A stretch of 32,579 nt of DNA from GCA-020352575 sp041635475 (GCA_041635475.1 JBFKVA010000019.1:1-32579), one strand, 5' to 3'; positions 16,610 through 23,730 are shown, numbered from the stretch's first letter. Numbers and translations are program-made. Notes: a model not told the origin generated them from the sequence alone.

Positions 16610-16618
16610 ATGTTCGAT
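16601..16618. promoter_or_regulatory. LexA SOS box (perfect 18-bp palindrome)
   Basis: ATCGAACATATGTTCGAT is a perfect inverted repeat. Its core TCGAAC-N4-GTTCGA equals the mycobacterial/actinobacterial LexA-binding consensus. It covers the ATG of the DUF222-HNH gene (start codon 16607-16609, minus strand) and touches the putative -10 box, an ideal place to block transcription. Confidence 0.88.
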
Positions 16619-16622
16619 GATA
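16617..16622 (-). promoter_or_regulatory. Putative -10 box (TATCAT) of the DUF222-HNH gene
   Basis: On the minus strand TATCAT ends 7 bases before the ATG at 16609 and overlaps the last bases of the SOS box, consistent with LexA occlusion of a leaderless promoter. Confidence 0.45.
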
Positions 16623-16647
16623 CGCGATGGGTATGACAGATTCCGGG

Positions 16648-16720
16648 CGCCCGAGGCAGGATTCGAACCTGCGGCCTACTGCTTAGGAGGCAGTTGCTCT
16701 ATCCCCTGAGCTACTCGGGC
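16648..16720 (-). tRNA. tRNA-Arg (anticodon CCT)
   Basis: On the minus strand the acceptor stem is GCCCGAG/CTCGGGC, the D arm is GCTC/GAGC, and the anticodon stem ACTGC/GCAGT has loop CTCCTAA, giving anticodon CCT. The T arm is GCAGG-TTCGAAT-CCTGC. The discriminator is G and CCA is not encoded. It decodes AGG codons. This tRNA is a common integration target in bacteria. Part of its 5' end and promoter is repeated at 19194-19262. Confidence 0.95.
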
Positions 16721-16786
16721 GGGGTGGGCGCGATTCTTGGCGCGAAAGTCGAAGAGCGAGTGTACCGGGGGGTGGTGGGGAGGCTG
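16705..16786. repeat. Direct repeat copy A (tRNA-Arg 5' end plus promoter flank)
   Basis: Copy A spans the first 16 bases of the tRNA-Arg (minus strand) and its upstream flank. Its first 28 bases (16705-16732) are identical to 19194-19221. The rest matches 19222-19262 with a few substitutions and 12-13 extra bases here. See copy B. Confidence 0.8.
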
Positions 16787-17141
16787 ACGGTGGCGTCGGG
16801 GCGTTCCCTTCCAGTTCAAGGGCGTGGCGGGCAACGCCCGGGCGGGTCCCGAGGTCGATCGTTGCGTTGAACGAGGTAGTGCCTTGTGCTCGGCCTGGGT
16901 CAGCGGCGAGAGACTGCGGTTCGAGTCGCCTTCGAACGTCGCGCCCCTGCTGGAACTCCCAGAGGAAAGATCCCAAGGGGCGGAGTCCGCACGTCGAGAT
17001 CGGGAGCGGTATTCTCGCGGCGGATTCGAACGAACGGCAAACACCGAATCAGTCCTCCACCGTGCGGATCCAGCAGGCAACTCGCCGGGACATGGACTCG
17101 GACTCGGTCCGGATGAGGGCCGAACCAGCGGAGGGAAGTGA
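16721..17141. other. Intergenic region between tRNA-Arg and the lipoprotein gene
   Basis: A 421-base stretch with no convincing gene. It holds the repeat A flank with the tRNA promoter at its left end and, at its right end, a good Shine-Dalgarno (GGAGGG, 17130-17135) for the lipoprotein gene. Open frames here (for example 16867-17145) are rich in Arg/Ser/Pro and overlap each other in several frames, as expected for non-coding GC-rich DNA. Confidence 0.6.
16759..16764 (-). promoter_or_regulatory. Putative -10 box (TACACT) of tRNA-Arg
   Basis: TACACT on the minus strand lies 38 bases upstream of the mature tRNA 5' end. It is conserved in the partial copy at 19236-19241, which supports its being part of the original promoter. 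Confidence 0.45.
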
Positions 17142-18938
17142 ATGAGGAAGATCGGTGCCCGGGCAACGTCGCCCCGGATGCACAAGGCGTTCGGGTTGCT
17201 GATGCTCCTTGCTGTCATCCTCGGGGCGTGCCGCTCCGAGGCCGCACCAAGCCCGACCGATTCCTTGGGACCGCTCGTTTCGCCCGTCCCACAGGCTTCG
17301 CCCGCCGTTGCCACAACCGATCCGGCCCCCCCTGGGCCCGCCTTTGAATTTCTCCCTGCCGATCCGCTCCTTGTCGGGATCAGCAGCGACCCTGAGCGTG
17401 CCACCGGGGCCAGGATGCCCGTGAGTGGTGGAACGATCACCGCGGTCGGCGCCGACGGCTCGGCCTACTCGCTGACGGTTCCGGACGGCGCTTTGCTCAG
17501 TCCGGTGCAGATCACGCTCATTCCGGTCGTCGCGGTCTCCAATCTCGACTTGAGCGGGGGTTTCGTCGCCGGGGTCGAACTCGTGCCGGGGGGACTCCAG
17601 CTGATGCAGCCTGCGATCCTGACGATCACTCCCGCCGCGCCCTACCCGCTGGAAGACGAGCTCAGCTATGCCGTACACGGCGAGGAGCAAGAAGCCCTGC
17701 TCTACCCGCTGGTGGTCAGCGCAGCCGAGCCGACGTTCGCGATCTCACACTTCAGCAGCTACTTCCTCGCCACCGGGAGCGAGGAGAACCTCAACGCCCA
17801 GAGCGCCCGATCGCCAAGCCGACGGTCCGATCAGTACACCCAGCGCACCTACCCGCTGTTGCGCAAGCTTCGCCAGGCGGCCGTCCAGGGGGTGCCGGTC
17901 GATCCGAAGGTGGAAATGGAGGCGCTCCAGGGCCTGATTGACGGTTACTACACGAGCGTGCTGGAGCCGCTGATCGCCGAGGCCCTGGTTTCGGAGGACT
18001 ACCGATTCATCTGCCAGGTCATCCAACTCGTCCTGGGATGGGAGCGGAGCCGTCAGATGCTTGGGATTGGCGTGGAGGGCGCCGAATTCTGGGAGATGGT
18101 CGCCCCGCTCACCAACCGCTACAAGACGCTCTACCTCAAGGAGGCCAGCCTCCGTTGCGAGTCGTTGGAGTCAATCTCCGGACTCCGGATGGCGCTCTCG
18201 ATCGCGCGAATGGAAGCCCTTACCGGTGGGTATGGCGATCCCATGGTCGATGTGGATGAGTGGTTCGAGAAGTGTGGCCGATTCGAACTCAGTCTCCGCA
18301 GCCGGTTCGGTGTTGAAGAGACAATCAACGGGGAGCCCAATCCGCCGTACTCGACGACACTTGAGGTCGCGGCAGTCGTTCCTTTGGAGATCAACCTGAA
18401 CAGTGGTTTGTTCGAAGGGCGCGCCCCCCTCGAGTTCACCGCGATCGTCGCCCACGCCCAGGAGGGGGTGGGAGGCGATGGCCCCAACGAGTGGTGTCTG
18501 CTGAACTGGTCCCCAGTGCCCTCGACGCTGGAAGTGCCCTGGATGATCCTGGACCTGAACCGGAGCGAAGGATGTGAGGACGAGCAACCCGGTGAACGGC
18601 CTGCGCCGCCGCAGATCCGGCTCGCCCTGATTCCCGGGAAGCCTGCCGAGAACTTCAAACACGACTGCAGCAACGTGCCCTACTACTCCGAGACAGGCGC
18701 GCCGGTTCGCGAGTACTCCTATACGCCCTGGTGGGAGAGTTTCGACATGCATCACCGTACCTACGTCGATCCGGAGTTGACGACCTACGGCTTCGACGGG
18801 TGGACGTTCTCCCACGACTTCTCCTCGGCCTGGATCGAGTTCGAATGGAGCGAGACAGAGGGGATGGAGGGTCTCCTTACCGAGACCAGGTTTGAGGACA
18901 CGAGGCTCGAGCTCCGGCCCCTCAAGGGCCGCCACTGA
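17142..18938 (+). CDS. Large secreted lipoprotein of unknown function
   Basis: A 598-aa protein with a lipoprotein signal peptide: basic start, hydrophobic FGLLMLLAVILGAC, lipobox LGAC with Cys30. A Pro/Ser/Thr-rich linker follows. Residues about 90-210 look like a ZU5-type beta domain (GGTITAVGADGSAYSLTVPDGALLSPVQITLIPV, then AGVELVPGGLQLMQPAILTITPA), ending in FAISHFSSYFLATG. The middle is helical with several Cys. The last third has aromatic- and acid-rich strands with no family I recognise. The ATG at 17142 has GGAGGG 6 bases upstream. It is the only gene between the two tRNA-derived repeats, and its base use looks less GC-extreme than its neighbours, so it may be acquired. Confidence 0.8.
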   Translation: MRKIGARATSPRMHKAFGLLMLLAVILGACRSEAAPSPTDSLGPLVSPVPQASPAVATTDPAPPGPAFEFLPADPLLVGISSDPERATGARMPVSGGTITAVGADGSAYSLTVPDGALLSPVQITLIPVVAVSNLDLSGGFVAGVELVPGGLQLMQPAILTITPAAPYPLEDELSYAVHGEEQEALLYPLVVSAAEPTFAISHFSSYFLATGSEENLNAQSARSPSRRSDQYTQRTYPLLRKLRQAAVQGVPVDPKVEMEALQGLIDGYYTSVLEPLIAEALVSEDYRFICQVIQLVLGWERSRQMLGIGVEGAEFWEMVAPLTNRYKTLYLKEASLRCESLESISGLRMALSIARMEALTGGYGDPMVDVDEWFEKCGRFELSLRSRFGVEETINGEPNPPYSTTLEVAAVVPLEINLNSGLFEGRAPLEFTAIVAHAQEGVGGDGPNEWCLLNWSPVPSTLEVPWMILDLNRSEGCEDEQPGERPAPPQIRLALIPGKPAENFKHDCSNVPYYSETGAPVREYSYTPWWESFDMHHRTYVDPELTTYGFDGWTFSHDFSSAWIEFEWSETEGMEGLLTETRFEDTRLELRPLKGRH

Positions 18939-19303
18939 CCCAGCCCGGGTTTCGGCTCCTGGACGGATGGGCTCCGGGCGTTCGTCCGAGAGCAGTCCGG
19001 TGGCGATCATTCCACGCTCGCCAACGACTGATCAGGGGCCTGTTCGAAAGGCCAGCCTGTGAGTTGGGCCGAAAGCTCGAACACGGGGGATGGCGAAGCC
19101 ACCCGCCTGTACCCTGCCCTCCCCGAGCCTCCGCTACGACAGGCGGTTGCAGGGCCGTGCCGGTGATCTCGAATCCAGCCCGACCAGCTGCGACCTGAGC
19201 TACTCGGGCGGGGTGGGCGCGGAACTCGACGAGCGAGTGTACCGGGGGTGGTGCGGAGGCTGTCCCGTCGGCCGATGCGGCAACGCCTTTGGGGGCGTCG
19301 GGC
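18939..19303. other. Intergenic region with the decayed tRNA copy
   Basis: A 365-base stretch without a convincing gene. It contains a short hairpin (GGCCT-GTTCGAA-AGGCC, 19037-19053) lacking a T-run, and the tRNA-Arg-derived repeat copy B. Nothing else is recognised. Confidence 0.6.
19194..19262. repeat. Direct repeat copy B (truncated tRNA-Arg 5' end and promoter)
   Basis: The 28 bases 19194-19221 are identical to 16705-16732, that is, the first 16 bases of tRNA-Arg and the flank before it. Similarity continues to 19262 (AGGCTG, matching 16781-16786), including the TACACT box at 19236-19241 (minus strand). Beyond 19194 the tRNA body is lost. A TCGAAT stretch at 19169-19174 may be a relic of the T loop. 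The copy is therefore a remnant, not a functional tRNA. Confidence 0.75.
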
Positions 19304-20185
19304 ATGTCGAGCGAGCACAATGGAGCCGTGCAGTCGACCTGGGCTTTCATCCGCCTCAGCCGTCCTCACTTCCTGCTGGGGGGCTTTCTCATGTTCGCAC
19401 TGGGAGCCTCGACCGCAGAGAGCTTCGATCCGCGCGGGTACGTCGTCGGGCAAGTGATGGTCACCGCCTCGCAGGTGACAGCCCACTACGTCAACGAATG
19501 GGCGGACGTAGAAGCGGATCGGATGGTCGCGCGACGAACGCTCTTCTCGGGCGGCAGTGGAGTGCTTGTCGACGGCCTCCTTTCCCCGCAGGTCGCCCTA
19601 CGCGCGGCCCGGATTGCGACCGTCATCGCGGGCGTGGCTGCCGGATTTCTGGCCCTCACCAGCGTGCGCGGGGCTCTGCTGGGGCTTGCGACGCTGGGAA
19701 TCTCGTGGGCTTACTCGTCCGAACCGATCCGACTGTTGGGCACGGGGTGGGGTGAAGCGCTCACCTCCGTGGTCGTGGCCGTGATGGTCCCCCTCGTCGG
19801 TGTCATGTCGCAGGGAGGAGCACCGGGCGAGGCCCTCGGGTGGTCGGTTGGGATCCTCTTCGTGACCCACATGGCGATGATGCTTGCGTTCGAACTGCCC
19901 GACCTCGCCAGCGACGCGGCGGCCGGGAAGCGGGTGTTGGCGGTCCGGCTGGGTCGTCGGCGGACCGTCGCACTCATCGGTGGACTCCTCGCCGGTGCCG
20001 GCGCCGGGTTGGCCGCACTGCATGAGCGGCTTCCCGGCGCGGAGTGGGCAGCCCTCGCCGGGATCCTGCCGGCATCGGTGGTGCTCGTGTCGATCGCCAA
20101 CCGGATGGATCGAACGCTCACGATCTCGGCAGTGGCGACGCTGATCGCGGTGGCCGCCGGGCTCCTCGCCGGGGCTGTGGGCTAG
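19304..20185 (+). CDS. UbiA-family prenyltransferase
   Basis: A 293-aa integral membrane protein with about eight or nine hydrophobic segments. The two Asp-rich prenyl-diphosphate motifs are present as NEWADVEAD (NxxxDxxxD pattern) and DLASDAAAGKRVLAVRLG (DxxxDxxxGKRTLAVRLG pattern). UbiA enzymes attach isoprenoid tails to aromatic acceptors, such as in menaquinone or heme O synthesis. The opening AFIRLSRPHFLLGGFLMFALG fits the MenA/MqnP-like side. The acceptor cannot be read from sequence. ATG 19304 is chosen; an in-frame TTG lies at 19289. Position before the respiratory cluster is suggestive of a quinone link but not proof. Confidence 0.85.
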   Translation: MSSEHNGAVQSTWAFIRLSRPHFLLGGFLMFALGASTAESFDPRGYVVGQVMVTASQVTAHYVNEWADVEADRMVARRTLFSGGSGVLVDGLLSPQVALRAARIATVIAGVAAGFLALTSVRGALLGLATLGISWAYSSEPIRLLGTGWGEALTSVVVAVMVPLVGVMSQGGAPGEALGWSVGILFVTHMAMMLAFELPDLASDAAAGKRVLAVRLGRRRTVALIGGLLAGAGAGLAALHERLPGAEWAALAGILPASVVLVSIANRMDRTLTISAVATLIAVAAGLLAGAVG

Positions 20186-20304
20186 GCCGGGCATGCCTGA
20201 CCCGATTGCCGCGGCCGGTCGCACCTTCACCTGACGGACGGTGTCAAGGGGCGGATTAGAGTTGGCCCAGCCTCACAGCGGCCACAGCAGCCCGGAGGAG
20301 GACG

Positions 20305-20430
20305 TTGCCGGACTACCACACCAAGGTATCCCCGATCCTGGCTGGATTGGCGATGTCCCGAGTCCGACTGATGAGTGAGAGGGCGGCGGTGCGTCTCAGA
20401 GGCTTCCTTCAGCGAGGAAGGAGGAGATGA
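20305..20430 (+). CDS. Possible 41-aa leader ORF coupled to the PhnD-like gene
   Basis: A TTG at 20305 is preceded by a strong Shine-Dalgarno (GGAGGAG, 20294-20300). The frame runs 41 codons and its TGA (20428-20430) overlaps the ATG of the PhnD-like lipoprotein gene (ATGA). The product would be basic and Arg-rich (ends LQRGRRR). Its 3' end contains the hairpin that holds part of the next gene's ribosome-binding site. It may act as a leader for translational coupling. No similarity is recognised and an unexpressed open frame is possible. Confidence 0.4.
   Translation: MPDYHTKVSPILAGLAMSRVRLMSERAAVRLRGFLQRGRRR
20403..20420 (+). promoter_or_regulatory. Small hairpin holding the Shine-Dalgarno of the PhnD-like gene
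   Basis: CTTCCT (20403-20408) pairs perfectly with AGGAAG (20415-20420) across a 6-base loop. The 3' arm is part of the purine-rich ribosome-binding region before the ATG at 20427. Ribosomes translating the upstream leader frame would open it. Confidence 0.35.
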
Positions 20431-21338
20431 ACCGACTTGGCGTTGGTCTGATTGTGGGGTTGGTCGTCGTCTCCTGTGGCCGAGGCGGCGAACCGGTTCC
20501 GTTCGTTGACCTCAGCGTCCGCCAACCGATTCTGGCCGTTGCGGACCCGGGCATTCGGCCACTCCGCATCGCCGTCGCGTCGGTGCTGTCGCCGGAGGGC
20601 AACATCGAGAACTACGCCGACCTCGCGGCCTATCTGGGCGATCGACTGGGTCGACCCGCCGAGCTTGTGCAGCGCCGGACTTATGCAGAAGTGAACGCGC
20701 TGGTGGCTGCAGGTGATGTGGACCTCGCCTTCGTGTGCACGAGTGCGTACGTCGCAGGCCACGACCGTTCGGAGATGGACCTGCTGGTTGTTCCAGAGGT
20801 CGGCGGAGAGAGGGTCTACCACTCATCGATCATTGTCCCTGCCGGCAGCGACGCGATGACACTCGACGACCTACGCGGCATGGTGTTCGCCTTCACCGAT
20901 CCGATGAGCCACACGGGTCGGGTGTACCCCACCTTTGCGCTGCAACAGCTCGGCGAGACGCCTGAGGGCTTCTTCTCGAGCACCTTCTTCACGTACAGCC
21001 ATGATCGGGCCATCGAAGCCGTGGCTGGTGGCCTGGCCGCAGGGGCAGCCGTCGATAGCCTGGTGCTCGACCACATGCTTGCCCGGGATCCCACTCTGCG
21101 CGACCGCATTCGCGTGATCCATGCATCCCCGCCTTTTGGGATCCCTCCCGTGGTCGTGCCCTCGGGCCTTCCATCCGGTTTGCGGGCTCAGCTGGAGGAG
21201 TTGCTGCTCGAGCTGACGAACGACCCTGCCGGCCCGGCGATTCTCGCTCAGCTGGGCGTGGACCGCTTCGTACTCGGCGACGACAGCGACTACGACGGCG
21301 TTCGGGCTCTCATCGAGGCGACTGGCATCGGCTCATGA
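20427..21338 (+). CDS. PhnD-like periplasmic-binding lipoprotein (sensor component)
   Basis: A 303-aa lipoprotein: signal peptide LGVGLIVGLVVVSC with lipobox Cys17, then a PhnD/SsuA/transferrin-type solute-binding fold. Family marks are IRPLRIAVASVLSPEGNIENYADLAAYLGDRLGRPAELVQRRTYAEVNALVAAGDVDLAFVCTSAYVAG, the DLRGMVFAFTDPMSHTGRVYPTFAL stretch that lines the ligand cleft, and AAVDSLVLD. No ABC permease or ATPase gene is adjacent; instead the stop overlaps a histidine kinase start (ATGA). This matches accessory sensors such as AioX (arsenite) or the PhnD-like domain of TtrS (tetrathionate). I infer it binds an oxyanion-like ligand and signals to the kinase. Confidence 0.88.
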   Translation: MNRLGVGLIVGLVVVSCGRGGEPVPFVDLSVRQPILAVADPGIRPLRIAVASVLSPEGNIENYADLAAYLGDRLGRPAELVQRRTYAEVNALVAAGDVDLAFVCTSAYVAGHDRSEMDLLVVPEVGGERVYHSSIIVPAGSDAMTLDDLRGMVFAFTDPMSHTGRVYPTFALQQLGETPEGFFSSTFFTYSHDRAIEAVAGGLAAGAAVDSLVLDHMLARDPTLRDRIRVIHASPPFGIPPVVVPSGLPSGLRAQLEELLLELTNDPAGPAILAQLGVDRFVLGDDSDYDGVRALIEATGIGS

Positions 21339-22786
21339 GGACAGCCACCGTCGGTGTCACCCCGGGAGAAGGCCACCCTCGACGCAGTCCTTGGCTTGAA
21401 CGGATGAGGCGGATCGCCACCGGGTTCAGTGTCCGGACGAAGATCCTGGGGATCGTGTTGGCTCTGACCACCGCGCTCGGTCTCGCCGTCACGGTTCAGG
21501 TCCGAAGTGTCCTGACCGACGTCCTCATCACAGAACTCGACAATCGCGGCCGCTCGGTGGTCAGTGACCTCGCTGCCCGGACTGTCGATCCACTCCTGCT
21601 CAACGACGCCTACGGGGTCTACGAGATGCTGACCGATACGGTCAGCAACCATCCGGATGCCTTCTACGCGTTCGTCGTCGACGTCGACGGCTCGGTGGTC
21701 GCCCACACGTTCGGTGACGATGGGTTCCCCATCGAACTCCTCGCGGTCAATCCCGGAGATGGGACCAGCGGGATCGTTCACAACCACTACCGGGGCGACA
21801 TCGGCAGGTTCCACGACTTTCGCGCACCCATCCTCGACGGACTGGCCGGCGCCGTCCGGCTGGGATTGAGTGAACATAGATTGGCGACGGTCGTGGACGG
21901 CATCACGGCTCAGATGCTGGCCACTACGGTGTTTGTGGGCCTCTTGGGAGTCGCCGCCGCCAGCCTCCTGACGTGGCTGCTGACCCGACCAATCCTCGAG
22001 TTGGTGGACACCACACGTCAGGTCGGAGAAGGTGATCTTTCGGCACGTGCCTCCCACTGGTCGGCAGACGAGATCGGGGACCTTGCCGTGGCCTTCAATA
22101 CGATGGTCGCCGACCTCGAATCCAACCGGGCGACCATCGCCGAGAACGAGGCCGCGCGGACACGACTTCTTGAGCAGTTGATCACCGCCCAGGAGGAGGA
22201 ACGCAAGCGGATCGCCCGGGAGCTTCATGACACGGTCGGCCAGGCGCTCGGCTCCCTGATGGTCGGGGTTTCGATGCTGAAGAAGGGCGCTGATCCTGAA
22301 TTCCTGAACAAAGGCGAAGAACTGCAACGCCTCGCAGGGGAAACGCTTGAACAGGTCCGGGAGCTGTCTCGGGAGCTCCGACCGAGCGCGCTCGACGACC
22401 TCGGACTGGCCGCGGCTCTCTCCCGATACACGGAGGACTACACGGTTCGCTACGCAGAGATCTCTGTCGACCTCCACGTCGACCTCCCCGATCGCCTCCC
22501 GTCGCACCTGGAGACCGCCCTCTATCGGGTGGTTCAGGAAGCGATGACCAACACAGCCCGTCATAGTGGAGCCCGCACCCTGAGCGTCCTCATCACTCGG
22601 CGTGATGGCACGGTGCAGACGATTGTCGAGGATGACGGAGCCGGCTTCGACCCGATCGCCGTGCGGCAGAGCGGAACGGGAGTGGGGCTCCATGGCATGC
22701 AGGAGCGAGCGGAGCTTCTCGGTGGGCGTCTCGAGATCGAGAGCGGGCTGAGGGGAACAACGCTGTACGTGGAGGTGCCGGTATGA
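21335..22786 (+). CDS. NarL-type sensor histidine kinase
   Basis: A 483-aa membrane kinase. TM1 lies at about residues 36-57 (KILGIVLALTTALGLAVTV). An extracytoplasmic sensor domain of about 130 residues follows. TM2 is around 190-212 (TTVFVGLLGVAAASLLTWLL), then a HAMP linker (TRPILELVDTTRQVGEGDLSARA) and a coiled coil. The HisKA_3 dimerisation domain has the phospho-acceptor His298 in ERKRIARELHDTVGQALGSLM, and ELRPSALDDLGLAAAL. The HATPase domain has EAMTNTARHSGA (N box), EDDGAGFD and GVGLHGMQERAELLGG. It is coupled by ATGA overlaps to the binding lipoprotein before it and the response regulator after it. That makes a three-component sensing set. Confidence 0.93.
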   Translation: MRTATVGVTPGEGHPRRSPWLERMRRIATGFSVRTKILGIVLALTTALGLAVTVQVRSVLTDVLITELDNRGRSVVSDLAARTVDPLLLNDAYGVYEMLTDTVSNHPDAFYAFVVDVDGSVVAHTFGDDGFPIELLAVNPGDGTSGIVHNHYRGDIGRFHDFRAPILDGLAGAVRLGLSEHRLATVVDGITAQMLATTVFVGLLGVAAASLLTWLLTRPILELVDTTRQVGEGDLSARASHWSADEIGDLAVAFNTMVADLESNRATIAENEAARTRLLEQLITAQEEERKRIARELHDTVGQALGSLMVGVSMLKKGADPEFLNKGEELQRLAGETLEQVRELSRELRPSALDDLGLAAALSRYTEDYTVRYAEISVDLHVDLPDRLPSHLETALYRVVQEAMTNTARHSGARTLSVLITRRDGTVQTIVEDDGAGFDPIAVRQSGTGVGLHGMQERAELLGGRLEIESGLRGTTLYVEVPV

Positions 22787-23448
22787 GGCAGATCCGGGTC
22801 GTACTTGCAGATGATCACGCCGTCATGCGTGCTGGGTTGAAGGCACTACTCGACGCCGAGGCCGACATAGATGTGGTGGGGGAGGCGGAAGATGGGCTGG
22901 CGTGTCTGCAGAAGGTGGTCGACCTCGGTCCCGATGTCGTGCTCATGGACATCAACATGCCCCGGAGCAATGGGCTGGAGGCGCTAGAGCGGATCCAACG
23001 AGTATCCCCGGCGACTCGAGTCCTTGTCCTCACGATGCATGACGACCTCGGATACCTGCGCCAGGTGCTCGCCTCCGGCGGCGCCGGGTTCGTCTTGAAG
23101 CAGGCTGCCGGCGAGGAGCTGCTGTCCGCAATCCGTACGGTCTTCGAAGGAGGTGTGTTCCTCCACCCACAGCACGCGAAGGTCCTTGCCGCTGACCGGT
23201 CCAGCGATTCTGGGCAAGAGTCGCAGGCACCGAGTGACCAGCGTTCTCGATTCGAGTCGCTCAGTCCGAGAGAGGCGGAGGTGTTCCGTTTGATCGCGCT
23301 CGGCCACCGAAACAGCGAGATCGCAGGGACGATGTTCTTGAGCGTGAAGACGGTCGAGACCTACAAGTCACGCCTGATGAGCAAGCTGGACGTGGACAGT
23401 CGAGCTGCGCTGGTCAGGCTCGCCCTCGAACTGGGCGTGCTCTCCTAG
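22783..23448 (+). CDS. LuxR/NarL-family response regulator
   Basis: A 221-aa two-domain regulator. The receiver domain has the acidic pair (VVLADDH), the phospho-acceptor Asp56 (VVLMDINMP), a Thr in LVLTMHDD and the conserved Lys in GFVLKQAAGEELL. The C-terminal GerE helix-turn-helix is complete: LSPREAEVFRLIALGHRNSEIAGTMFLSVKTVETYKSRLMSKL. It overlaps the kinase gene by 4 bases and is the probable cognate partner. It stands directly before the intergenic region with three 13-bp dyads and the molybdoenzyme operon, which is its likely target. Confidence 0.94.
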   Translation: MRQIRVVLADDHAVMRAGLKALLDAEADIDVVGEAEDGLACLQKVVDLGPDVVLMDINMPRSNGLEALERIQRVSPATRVLVLTMHDDLGYLRQVLASGGAGFVLKQAAGEELLSAIRTVFEGGVFLHPQHAKVLAADRSSDSGQESQAPSDQRSRFESLSPREAEVFRLIALGHRNSEIAGTMFLSVKTVETYKSRLMSKLDVDSRAALVRLALELGVLS

Positions 23449-23481
23449 CCACCCATCGGCACACAACAACACCTCTCTGTC

Positions 23482-23494
23482 AGGGAATCCCCCT
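23482..23494. promoter_or_regulatory. Putative operator, dyad 1
   Basis: AGGGAATCCCCCT is the first of three 13-mers of consensus NGGGAWTCYCCCN, with complementary outer bases (A...T). Possibly bound by the response regulator encoded just upstream. Confidence 0.5.
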
Positions 23495-23515
23495 ACACGC
23501 GACAGCCGGTGGTTT

Positions 23516-23528
23516 GGGGAATCTCCCC
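23516..23528. promoter_or_regulatory. Putative operator, dyad 2
   Basis: GGGGAATCTCCCC is the second copy of the 13-mer, centred 34 bases from copy 1. Five base pairs form each dyad arm, with outer bases G...C. Confidence 0.55.
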
Positions 23529-23537
23529 TCACGTCGG

Positions 23538-23550
23538 CGGGATTCTCCCG
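23538..23550. promoter_or_regulatory. Putative operator, dyad 3
   Basis: CGGGATTCTCCCG is the third copy, centred 22 bases (about two helical turns) from copy 2. Outer bases are C...G, so the outermost pair co-varies across the three copies. Confidence 0.55.
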
Positions 23551-23730
23551 CTATGCGCCGCTCACGTGGCGTGATCCAATGGGATCGATGGGCAGGCGTC
23601 CGTGTCGAGCTGTTGCCCGGACCCGAGTTCTCGGCGTGGTCCGTGCAGACGGCATGACCCCGGAGGGTCCTCGTGGGCTCGATCGGCGTGTTCGTCCCGG
23701 AGTGTTGCCGCAGAGGAGCGAGGAGTAGCG

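Noticed and set aside
16867..17145. Short open frames in the gap before the lipoprotein gene
   Set aside because: Several frames are open at once, composition is Arg/Ser-rich, and no family is recognisable.
19037..19053. Hairpin GGCCT-loop-AGGCC as terminator of the lipoprotein gene
   Set aside because: Only 5 bp, no T-run, and about 100 bases past the stop codon.
20427..21338. Phosphonate or phosphate ABC transporter binding protein
   Set aside because: The fold fits, but no permease or ATPase gene is adjacent and the gene is coupled to a histidine kinase, so a sensor role is more likely.
23559..23586. CACGTG and GATCC-AATG-GGATC palindromes before the molybdoenzyme
   Set aside because: Single, short palindromes, easily expected by chance in this base composition and not repeated like the three 13-bp dyads.
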